Source: Bryoerythrophyllum caledonicum
Lineage: Eukaryota; Streptophyta; Bryopsida; Pottiales; Pottiaceae
NCBI GenBank assembly: GCA_963971425.1
Contig: OZ020519.1
Location: forward strand, 9,316,028-9,380,027
Length of the DNA: 64,000 nt
Direction: 5' to 3'
The position numbers and the translations under genes were made by a program. Positions 35,182 to 44,599 of the stretch are shown here, piece after piece (the stretch's first letter is position 1; every line of letters starts with the position of its first letter). Under the pieces are notes generated by a model that saw only the letters and a program-made list of their open reading frames with translations, was not told where the DNA came from and did no database searches.

Positions 35182-35833
35182 TACAAGGTCTAAATCTTTT
35201 ACCATTGTCTTAAGCATGATGTTATTTCCTAGTACACCAATTTTTAGAGGTAAAAAAGGGGTGTAGCATATTCAAAACAAGTGTGCAAGGAGTGGAGGTT
35301 CAAAAATTGCCATTTCAGGTTTTATTTTTTTGTGAACTACGTATGTATTCGAATGATAATCCAAACGGTCAATAAGAAGGTTTTCACCACATATTGTTGT
35401 TGAAAAAATAAAAAGTGAAAAATATGAAGACCTCTAGGTTTTATGTAAAAAAGATGAAGTTTTTTTCCCCGTTGCCCGACAATGTGTGAAAATGTTTGAC
35501 TTGGAATAAAATGGCTTTTTACACTAAAGACAAGATTTTTTTTTGGAAAATTTCCAAAAAAGGAAATATTCTTTATATGTGTGAAAAATCTCAATGTCAA
35601 TAGAAACCTTTGTCAAAAAATTTGGAGGTGCCCGGTGTCCTCACTTTTGGCTTTAAGTGGTACTAACTTTCAAACTACAAATCCAAAAAATCAAATAAAA
35701 ATATGTCCACGAAGCTCTTATGAGAGGCAATCTAGAATAAAAATTTCAGAGAAAAAGGATTTTTTTTCGAATTTTAGGAACCTACCCAAAATCAGAAATC
35801 CCCCGAAGGAGACTTTGGTTCTTTAGGGGTTAA

Positions 35834-36043
35834 ATTGCCTAGGACTTTTGTAGGAAGAGCTTGGTAATGCCTCTACACTCATCCCTCTCATAAGTTATAC
35901 CTCTCACAAGTTATAATTCCACTAATTTATCACCTCAATCAACTATAACCTCAACTAATGTAAAATCCTTTGCTAAGTTATACCTCTCCTAAATTATACC
36001 TCCCCTAAATTATACCTCTGCTAAGTTACACCACTTCACCAAA
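35834..36043. repeat. Degenerate TTATACCTC minisatellite
   Basis: The phrase AAGTTATACCTCTC, with variants such as AAATTATACCTCCCC, recurs about six times between 35890 and 36030. Confidence 0.7.
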
Positions 36044-36266
36044 CTACACTAAATATCACTTTTAGTGTAGTGCCCAGTAAATGACTTGTAAATGCTATAA
36101 GTTTTTACTCTTGATGCCAATTTTTACCAAGAGCACAACTCTCTATAGTATTCAAATTAAAGGATCATTATGGACATAGTTGGTAAAAATATTCACTTAA
36201 AGTAAAAACTTATAGCATTTACAAGTCATTTATTGGGCTCTACACTAAAAGTGATATTTAGTGTAG
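36044..36266. mobile_element. Palindromic MITE, 223 bp
   Basis: The left arm starts CTACACTAAATATCACTTTT; the right arm is its inverted copy ending at 36266. The arms pair for about 70 bp (including AAATGACTTGTAAATGC) with a few mismatches. The unpaired centre is about 80 bp. A target duplication is not clear. A decayed relative lies near 42470-42640. Confidence 0.85.
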
Positions 36267-36295
36267 TGGCGTACTCTAAACTCACCGTCTCTCAG

Positions 36296-36460
36296 GTGGT
36301 TGTATCCAACGTCTCATTGCTGCTTTCCAAGAGGTTTTTGAAAATGTAAAACCACCAGATATTCGAGCGAAATTGCATCTATTTATGGTGATTGCCTTTA
36401 CTAGGGTTCTGTTTATGGATTTTGTAAAATTGCTCCATGTGCAACTCACGGTGGAGTTGG
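36296..36460 (+). other. Orphan exon candidate with strong splice sites
   Basis: A CTCTCAG acceptor and a GTAAGT donor bound 165 bp of open sequence coding for a hydrophobic helical peptide (LIAAFQEVFENVKPPDIRAK, then a Leu/Phe/Val-rich stretch). The style is that of a conserved helical-repeat protein exon, but I do not recognise it. It is trapped between the MITE at 36044 and the copia LTR at 36615, and I found no neighbouring exons. It may be left over from a gene broken by these insertions. Confidence 0.4.
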
Positions 36461-36614
36461 GTAAGTGTTTCGGTTTCGATTGTTCTGTGAACTTGTTGGG
36501 GGGTTTGTGGATTTTGGTTATTGGTACCTTGGTGATTTGATTACGAGTTGGAGTTGTTGGTTGGTAGATGAAGTATGAAAATTGACGTCGTCTCACATGA
36601 TGCCATGAAGCAAT

Positions 36615-36784
36615 CGTTGAAATGTAAACTCTCAAGCTTGATAAAAGTAAGGTCATGTGCTTGCTTAAGTACAAGTGTCTTTTGATGACAAAAGTAGGAT
36701 GAATCTACATAGACTACGTTGGTGGCAATAGCACCGCAAGATACGCCTAAGCTTATGATACAAAAAGGTTTGATTACTCCAACG
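36615..36784 (-). repeat. 3' LTR of the copia element (170 bp)
   Basis: Matches the right LTR over its whole length. Comparing both copies suggests an original TGTTGGAG...TTTCAACA with 5-bp inverted tips. Here the outer tip has mutated to CAACG and the inner tip to CGTTG (read on the minus strand). Confidence 0.93.
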
Positions 36785-36800
36785 CCCCCTCTCAAACCTC
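36785..36800 (-). other. Polypurine tract
   Basis: Minus strand reads GAGGTTTGAGAGGGGG immediately before the 3' LTR, the expected primer for plus-strand DNA synthesis. Confidence 0.85.
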
Positions 36801-37386
36801 ATTTGGAGTAGCCACGGTGTCAATATTGGGGAAAGAGTTCGAGGGTGATGATAGAGCTGAGAAATCAGCTGCAGTTGCTAGTGAGAGAAGTGTACAACCT
36901 AATATTCATAGTAAAAGGATTTAGACTAGAACCACCTGTTAATGTGAGAAGGGAAGTGATGAGATATATCTACACCCTAGATCAGGTACTAGTTAAAGAT
37001 GTGACATGATGGTATAGGTCTGAGACCTATAAGATCCCTATTGGCAATAAATGGATTGTGGCGAAAGGTTTAGTAAGTAAATATGTCTGCTGGAGATGAG
37101 AAGGAACATAAGTTGTAACAATTGAGCCATCGTTGTATTTCTCTCGAATATAGTAATGTTCTAACTCTATATGTTTAGTTCTCTGATGCATTACAGGGGT
37201 ACGGACAAGTTTGATGCTGCTAATGTTGTCACAAAAGGTAGGGGTGGAAGAAGGGCTACTAATTTTTAGCTCATCCAGAAGACGTCGAAAGTAGGTGATA
37301 TTGCGAGCTACTTTTGAAAGAACACAATATTGAACCTCAATTGAAGATAAAACAAGGGTGGATTGTAGTTTACTCTTCCAAGCAAT

Positions 37387-38277
37387 TCAAGAAGAGCCTA
37401 ATTTATATAAAATGCTAGAGGTTGATCTTTGTGAATCTGACTCCCCTGCCCAGTCCACATCTATAAAGACTAATAATCCTCCAGTATCATTGGCTGGGTA
37501 AAAAATGCCATAGTTAAGTGTCCCTTTTAGATAGCAGAGAACGTTCTTTGCAGCAATCACGTGTACTTGTTGAGGATTGCTCATATAGCGAGAGACACAA
37601 TTGACTACATATTGTATATCCCAAGGGTGCGGAAAGGGGGTTGTAGTCTTGCATTTCAAACCGCTCAAGTAGGCGTTCAATATAGCTTCGTTGGTGAAAG
37701 TAAACTCCATCATCTATGTAGAGTAGTTCAATACCAATATATAGTTGTGCATCTTTAAGATGTGTCATTTTGAACCATCTTGTCAACTATGCGTTAAGAT
37801 TGGCAATATTTTCATGCTCATCTCTTGTTAGGATAATATCATCGACATATAGGAGAAGTAAGGTGTATTTCCCATCACAAATAGAGAAATAAAGGTTAGG
37901 TTCTTCTTTACTCTTTGTAAGTCCTTGTTGAAGATAGGCATTAATTTCACCATACCAGGCTTGGGGGCTTGTTGGAGGCCATATAGTGCTCGTTGGAGTT
38001 TGCACACCTTGCCGCTATTTTCAAATCCGGGGGGAATGGTCATGTAGACTTCTTCGTCAATTTTTCCATTCAGAGAGGCAGTCTAGACATCAAGGTGATG
38101 TATTTTCCATTTTTGTTGTGCGGCAAGTGCAACTACGCTACAAATAGTGGACCAAGAATTCATGGAGGCAAAGGTTTCAAAGAAATCGATGCCCTCTTCT
38201 TGTTCAAATCCTCGAGCCACAAGCCTAGCCTTTAGTTTTTCAACTTTGCCGCTAGGTCGAGGTTTGGTTTTAAACAT
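37387..38277 (-). pseudogene. Copia reverse transcriptase / RNase H remnants
   Basis: Successive broken frames carry copia RT hallmarks: LVARGFEQEEGIDFFETFA, HHLDV followed by a stop, [18 protein letters not shown] followed by a frameshift, YVDDIILT (the catalytic YVDD box, kept), and IERLLERFEMQD. RNase H text at the end includes DVDWAGESDSQRSTS. Several stops and frame changes separate the pieces. Confidence 0.92.
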
Positions 38278-38478
38278 CCACTTTGCAGATATTGGACATT
38301 TGCCACGAGAGAGGTCTACTAATTTCCATGTGTCATTTTCCTCGATTGAATCAACCTCTTGTTGGATAGCGTCTTTCCAGCCGGAGTGTTTGATGGCTTC
38401 GGTGTAGTTGCAAGGTTCAATAAATGTCTCCGTTTCTACATAGAAGAAATAACTATCTTTGAACCTCGTACTCGTACG

Positions 38479-39429
38479 TCATTTACGAAGTGGATATCTT
38501 TGTTGTTGATCAAGGGGAGCTGCCTGAAGAGGTGACGGTGGGGCCTCTTCAATGATTGATGAATCTTGCATAGGTGGATGATCTGTAGAGTCACATGAGG
38601 TTGAGTATAAGGATGATGAGGATTTAGGAAATAGTTCAATATCTTCACGAGGATTGACCTTTGATGGAATAGCATTAAGTCCTATTTGAATCTCATCAAA
38701 TACAACATCTCTGCTACGATGGATGCGTTCGGTTTGAGGATCAAAGAGTCTGTAACCTTTACTTTGACTGTCGTAGCCTAAGAGAATGCACGGAAAGGTT
38801 TTGCTATCAAATTTGGATCTTCTAGTGTCTAGGACGTGAACATATGCTAGAGATCCAAATACTCTAAGATGTTTGACAGATGGCTTGAGATTGTAGTCTT
38901 TTTCATCAAGAGTCATACCACAATTGGCTCGAGTAGGACAAATATTGATTAGGTAGTTGGCTGTGTTTACGGCCTCTGTCCATAGATATCCAGGAAGTTT
39001 TCTAGCTGCAGACATGGTTCGTGCTTTTTCAATGATGGTTCTATTTCTACATTCACTAACTCCAAATTGTTCAAGGGTGAGTGCCATGGTAAGTTGGTAA
39101 TGGATGCCATGGTGTACTAGGTAGGATTCAAATTCATGTGATAGGTATTCCCCCCCTCTGTCGGTTCTAAGTGTCATAATATCTTTGTCAGTTTCTTTTT
39201 CAACTCTTGCTTTGAACTCTATGAATTTCCTAAAGGACTCACTTTTAGTCCTCATGAAGTAAATGAAGTTCTTCCTTGAGTACTCATCTGTAAAGACTAT
39301 AAAGTAGTGTGAACCGTTAAGTGACGGGATGCAAATAGGACCTACAAGATATGAGTGAATGAGTTGTAGTACCTGAGTTGTGCAATTGATAGATTCCTTT
39401 GAAAAATGCTCCCTATGTTTTCGTGCCAA
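38479..39429 (-). pseudogene. Copia integrase remnant
   Basis: A 316-codon open piece with the integrase core: SLNGSHYFIVFTDEYSRKNF, TDRGGEY (second Asp) and a VSECRNRTI segment with the catalytic Glu. The first catalytic Asp, normally in an HSDLxGP motif, is replaced: HSYLVGP is seen. It continues into the LGYDSQSKGYRLFDP region typical of the copia integrase C-terminus. Upstream Zn-binding residues are partly beyond a frame break. Confidence 0.92.
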
Positions 39430-39644
39430 ACAGTCGCCACAAATACTCCTAACAGTAGGAAAGATAGGGAGCCCATGTACTTACTTGGCATTGGCGCAAT
39501 GCTGGAGACTAGCATAATTCAAATGACCAAACTGTTTATGCCATAAGTGCATATTTGATCATGAGACAACCGAGTTCGCCATAGTTGTATCTTGAATGTT
39601 GGTGAATTAGTAAAGACCATTTGATAAATTGCGATGTTCTCTTG

Positions 39645-40205
39645 CTAAAATAGATTTGTTTTCATTAAGTACAAGACAATCATTGCCTCTAAAAATGATG
39701 ACCTTGATGAGCTAAGGAGCCTACGGATAATAGATTCTTCTTTAAGGCCATACAAAACGTTATCGTTATTTATTCCATTAGAACTACGAGTGTTGACATT
39801 GGCGGATCCAATTGCTCCTACATGGTGGGCATTGCCATCAACAGTTGTCACATTGTGCCCAGAGAAGCTAGCTCGTATGTTGTGTAGGTTTGCATATGAT
39901 CCAGTTACATGATGACTTGCCCCAGAGTCCATATACCATGTGGCATTTTGGTATTCCATGAGATTAGCTTTTGCGGAGTTCCACTCACTATCCATATAAG
40001 TATCTTCCTCAACATAGTTTGCGGCGGCATAATAACCATAAGGGCAGTTCTTTGCTATAAGACCTTGCTCTCTACAATTATAATAGATTAGTCCTCCCCC
40101 ATGACCACCTGTTGGTCGTGCATACATCTGCTGCCCGTATGGCTTCATGGCCATATTGAGTTGGCCTTCCGTATGAGGTTGATTGTAGCATGGTACCCAG
40201 GTCAT
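39645..40205 (-). pseudogene. Copia gag C-terminus (zinc knuckle) and protease remnant
   Basis: A CCHC-like knuckle is present as YYNCREQGLIAKNC: the first Cys is Tyr and the His is Leu, so it should not bind zinc. The protease active site WYMDSGASHHVTG is intact. Frame breaks lie on both sides. Confidence 0.9.
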
Positions 40206-40526
40206 GACCTTTGGGTACTGGCTCGGTCGTGGTACTCCCTATGGGGGCCCATACATGCCCGACTGCGGAGGGTTGTATCCATCTAGATGCGGAGGGTTGT
40301 ACTCGTCCGATCGCGGCTGCAGCTATTGCGGGCCCGTGGTTCTGCCTAAACCACCTGAACCTAAGCCGTCGGGTCACCACACCCACTACCCTCCGCTGCC
40401 GCCATATCTTGGACTATTGTTGTTGTGACCACCCTGGTGTTCTTCCTCGTCCTTCGCGAGTTTTGTGAAGTGGACAGCAAGTGCTTCATCATGTCCTCTC
40501 TTCTGTTATCTTAGGCTCTTACGGTG

Positions 40527-41117
40527 TCATTCAAAAAGCAATTTATCCATCACAATCTCAAATTTTGAATCAGTAAGATACGTAATATCTTGTATTATCA
40601 TCTCATAGATGTGAGGAAGCCCGTGGAGCACAAGGTTGATGAGGGTCTTGTCTTCCATCTCTTCTCCATAGCCTTTGAGTAGGTCACCTAGGTTCATTGT
40701 TGTGGTCAAGTAGTTGTTGATGTCTTGTCCTTCTCTCATCGATATTGTGTGCAGCCTGTTGGTGTTCATCTGGATCTGTTGTTGATCTCGTGCAGAGAAC
40801 ATGGACTTGAGCACACTCCAGGCATGAGCGGGGTCTTCATGTTGGTTGACTGTTTTGAGTAAGTTGTCTCCTACAGACATAGTTAGGCCTATCAATGCAC
40901 ATTGCTTTGCCTCCATCAGCTTCGCTTGAGTGTAGGCTACATTTGAGACAACCACTGGATATATAGATGTGACTACCTTAGTTCCTACTAGCGGCCATAA
41001 TCCTTCTCTCTTCATTATTGCAGTCATCTTGATCCGCCAATTGCTATAGTTGAGAGGCCCAACTAGTTTGTTGGGCTCTCCTACTTCACAATTCCAACTC
41101 TTGCTACTCTCTCCCAT
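40527..41117 (-). pseudogene. Copia gag, N-terminal part
   Basis: 196 codons starting MGESSKSWN. It has the copia gag layout: NYSNWRIKMTAIMKREGLWP near the start, then an AHAWSVLKSMFSARDQQQIQ segment and LINLVLHGLPHIYE. Its frame closes before the knuckle region, so the polyprotein is not continuous. Confidence 0.88.
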
Positions 41118-41235
41118 ACCTCTAGATCTATGTCTTCTAGATCTCTAACTTAGATCTAGATCTCTACCTCTCATATCAAATCTCAACCTTCTTAACCTAT
41201 CTCACTCTACAAGGAGCACGGCTCACTTGTCATAC

Positions 41236-41247
41236 GCTCTAATACCA
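41236..41247 (-). other. Primer binding site (initiator tRNA-Met type)
   Basis: Minus strand reads TGGTATTAGAGC directly after the 5' LTR. The usual copia PBS, TGGTATCAGAGC, pairs with the 3' end of initiator tRNA-Met; one base differs. Confidence 0.92.
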
Positions 41248-41417
41248 TGTTGAAACGTAAACTCACAAGCTTGATAGAAGTGAGGCCATGTGCCTAGTTA
41301 TGTACAAGTGTGTTTTGATGACAAAAGTAAGAGGAATCTACAGAGACTACATTGGTGGCAACAACACCGCAAGATACGCCTAAGCTTATGGTACAAGGAG
41401 GTTTGATTACTCCAAGA
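41248..41417 (-). repeat. 5' LTR of the copia element (170 bp)
   Basis: Direct repeat of 36615-36784. On the minus strand it runs from TCTTGGAGTAATC to GTTTCAACA, followed at once by the PBS. Confidence 0.93.
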
Positions 41418-41422
41418 GCAAT

Positions 41423-42364
41423 ATTTCATTTACCAATTTGTGAAGTTGTCCGTCGTTTTTATCGCCTAAACTTCTAAAAACAAGACACAATAGTGCATAA
41501 ACTATGCTAATAAAAGGTTCAATCATCATCTGCCCACAAGCTTTAATAAGAGCTACAAGGCGTGGATTCTACCTAAGTCACTAGCTCCAGTGAACTCCAC
41601 TTAAACTATAAGCTGCTCCACTCACTGCTTCGCTTTTCCTGGTCGCTGCTCCGCTAATTGTCACTTCACTTGGGCCTACGACCTAGTTCCCCGCTACCCG
41701 CACTACTCACACGTGAACCCTAAACCACCGCATCCCATTGAACGATTCTTGTCGTGGCAATGTCCCTCTGCCTCGCTGTTGCATGCCCTCGCTGGCATTC
41801 TCGCCCGCGCTCATATTCTCATCCGTCTCCTCCGCTGAACTTTGCGGGTAGTTGCCAAAGGCTACAGGTGGTTACACGTAAAATTTGGCGGAGATTACCT
41901 AACCACCACTAAAGTCTCAAATAACTTTATCCTCCACAAAGTTCTTACCACCTCCATGATCCATCCACCGCTGCTAGATTTGGCTACAACTTATTGGAGG
42001 GATGAGTGTACTAGAATCCCTTAATCAAGTAGGTCCGAAGAATTTGGGTGGTTTCTAAACCCAACCAAAAGTAGTTTTAGCTACCTTTGAGAAGAAAAGA
42101 GAGGTTATGCTCCAGCATGAACCTTAGCCACCTTTTTCCTTTTTGAACTAATTGTAGAAATTTGGTTGGCTTCAGAACTCAAGGTATCTTTGCCTCATAG
42201 AATTTGGTTGACTTTAAATTTTAAAGTATTTCTCTCAATATTATGTAGTAAGTTGGGATTTGAAAGCTCCGTCTTTAGATGAAATTGGCAACCATTATTA
42301 TAGTAACATAATTATAAAAATTAGTTGGCAACAATTCTTACACGATCTGGAAGAAAAATAAGAA
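41423..42364. other. Intergenic DNA right of the copia element
   Basis: A GC-richer patch at 41560-41860 is followed by AT-rich sequence. I see no supported gene or element. Confidence 0.5.
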
Positions 42365-42640
42365 TTTTGGTCTCTAAAGAAGACTGGTGTGAATGAAATG
42401 TTTGTTCGTTCCACCACTTAATTCATGTCGAGAAGGCATAGGTTAGTAGTATGGGACCATACCAATTATGATGTTTAGTGTATCCACACTATATGATGTA
42501 TAAACTCTATGAGTTTTTATTCTTGATGATTATTTTTACCAACTATGTTGATAATGACCACACTCTTTGAGTAATACAAACAAATGTGCTTTCAGTAAAA
42601 ATTTGCATCAAAAACAAAAATTTATATTACTTCTGAATAA
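42365..42640 (+). repeat. Array-unit arm copy followed by a decayed palindromic MITE
   Basis: 42365-42465 matches the arm of the 1479-bp unit (GAAATGTTTGTTCGTTCCAC, then GGTTAGTAGTATGG). 42470-42640 shares ATGAGTTTTTATTCTTGATG and ATTTTTACCAA with the MITE at 36044-36266. Both are diverged. Confidence 0.6.
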
Positions 42641-43821
42641 TATAGATGTACTTCTTTCTCTCAAGAGTAGACATTATGTAACAAGTAACCAATAAATAGT
42701 GACACTTAAACAATATCATGTATCAGGTGGTTGGACTTTGTCATGTATTGATGTTTATATAAGGTCTTGTAGGTTTGGATGGGGTTGGTTACTTTTTAGG
42801 CATCTATTGTATAGGAGGATTTACATTGTGTGTTGATTTGCTACAGTGTTGATATTGTTGAAGGTATTTTCATTGGGATTGGTTGAAACTAAAAAATATT
42901 TGTTTCTAAAAGGTCTGCGGATGGGATGTGTGTCACTGCTCCTACTTTAATGACCATGAGGGGGTCAACCTTTCATCTTCTTACAACATTGATATAGATA
43001 TGCACTTGACAATTTCTAAATTTTCTCCAATTGAATCGTGTGAAAATCTTTCATTGTAGTATTTAATTCAATGAGTTGTATAATAAGATCTAGATTGATG
43101 TGGTCTTGTGGTGGATTTTTTATGGTAGGTTGCAGACGCATGGTAGGAATAGTTTAAATTTGGCATTGCAATGACATCTTTGGGTATCATATGTGAAAGG
43201 CAATAACCATGTGGAAACCATGTAGAACCATTTTTCATGTGGATTATTGTTGAAGCTATCAAAGTTCTTGAGAATGAAGCATCTAGACTTATTCAAGGAT
43301 ACATCATACAAGTAGTTTTGTAATTTCCACACTACTTTGTTGTGTCTTTTGACATTCAGGAAGTGAATATGATGATGTTGGCAATTAACCCTTAAAGGAC
43401 GACAAGTGCAACCAGGCTTGGGAGATGCCACAAGTGGGTACATTTTATCTCGACTAGTCACTACAAACATCACTATAGTTGGCCTGTCAGACTTCCGCGC
43501 ACATCTTCACTGCATTGGTTAAAAGAGTAAGGATCCGATGAGCTTAAATTAGGCCACGGATCAAATAGAGTTGAAATATTGGTCCAACAATTCAAAAATC
43601 ACTTCAAAAGTGACCGCCTCATCTTAATAGGATATATCAAGACATAAAAGTGACCACCTATAGGTCTATCGTCTTTATAGAATATATCAAGACATGGAGC
43701 CATGTATCTGGTTCTATAGAGTTGCAAATAGGGCATGTAATAGATGGATATTTAGGGGCATTTTGTTGTAAGGTTTTTCTCAAAGGGGACCACATGCATA
43801 CAATCGATACTAAGGTTACCT
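42641..43821. other. Intergenic DNA
   Basis: AT-rich. A 117-codon open frame on the minus strand (43120-43473) has no similarity I recognise and unremarkable composition, so it is not called a gene. Confidence 0.45.
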
Positions 43822-44570
43822 TCTTGGTAACAAACCAAAATCCATAACCAACTTCTATAAAGATTGAAGTATATCCAACCCACTTCTATTCCATTACCAC
43901 CCATTTATCCATCCAAATAGAAGAGTGCTATTAGTTAAAACCTCTTACTTTTGGTCAGCTCTTATGAGAGATACCACCCATCCAGCTAAACATGGAAATA
44001 CACTTTGAAAATCTATAACTACACCGTCGAGTGAATATAGTGTGGATTCATAATTGATGTGGATCACCCACACTAATTTACATCAAGCACATGCAGGGTT
44101 GTCTACATAGACGGACAGGTTCCCAAAGACAGCGGACGGACAGACAGTCGGACAAGACGGACAGCACCGTTATCGGACAGATGCTTAGAATATTCCAGAG
44201 AATATGCCCTAAATCTATATGAATATACCTGAATATTCTAGAATATTCTCTACCGGACGGACAACAGCCTCTATCGGACAGACAGCCGGACGGACGGACA
44301 CTACCGGACAAACGGACACCGGAACAACCCTGAGCACATGCATGTCAAGTTCAAATTGAATATTCATTTTCAAGCAAGTGATTGTCAGCCGCCAATTGGA
44401 TGTGAATTTCCAATTAGTGTAGAAACGAGAATTACTTTCATCAACAGTATATTATTCAAAGAATGGTATAATTCACATTTCATAAAAAAAAATATGATGT
44501 CACTTGGGTTGAAATTGTAATTCTATTAGCTATCACTCTAGGGGGAAAAACCAAAAAAAAAAAAAAAAAA
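43822..44570 (+). repeat. Dispersed repeat family member with internal insertion
   Basis: Matches 50708-51180 at both ends: GGTAACAAACCAAAATCC with CCCATTACCACCCATTTA-type text on the left, and ATTCTATTAGCTAT followed by AGGGGG on the right. The middle (about 44030-44450) has extra sequence, including a CGGACAGA-rich block. A poly(A) run is at 44553-44570. An inverted fragment of the left part is at 57138-57289. Confidence 0.6.
44095..44325. repeat. CGGACAGA-type repeats around AATATTC palindromes
   Basis: About a dozen CGGACAGA/CGGACGGACA units lie in two blocks (44110-44185, 44250-44325). Between them are ATTCTAGAATATTC-type palindromes, including GAATATTCTAGAATATTC at 44231-44248, an 18-bp perfect palindrome. 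No coding frame fits this structure. Confidence 0.75.
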
Positions 44571-44599
44571 TCTTTCCACTCTCCGAATAGGTTTATCTT

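Larger units (their letters stand above)
31220..35833 (-). mobile_element. TTAA-flanked MITE split by a Tc1 transposon (933 bp without the insert)
   Basis: Left end TTAACCCCGAAAGGACC at 31220; right end TTCTTTAGGGGTTAA at 35833. Removing 31503-35181 plus one TA rejoins sequence collinear (in reverse) with the copy at 62838-63770, and the restored length, 933 bp, is identical to that copy. The insertion lies inside a conserved stretch reading TTTTTGCATTGTA then CAAGGTCTAAATC. No transposase is encoded. Confidence 0.85.
36615..41417 (-). mobile_element. Decayed Ty1/copia LTR retrotransposon (4803 bp)
   Basis: Two 170-bp LTRs flank minus-strand gag, protease, integrase, reverse transcriptase and RNase H in copia order. 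A 5-bp target duplication, GCAAT, lies at 36610-36614 and 41418-41422. PBS and PPT sit directly inside the LTRs. The reading frame is broken many times, so the copy cannot move on its own. LTR divergence is visible (substitutions and mutated tips), so it is older than the Tc1 element. Confidence 0.95.
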
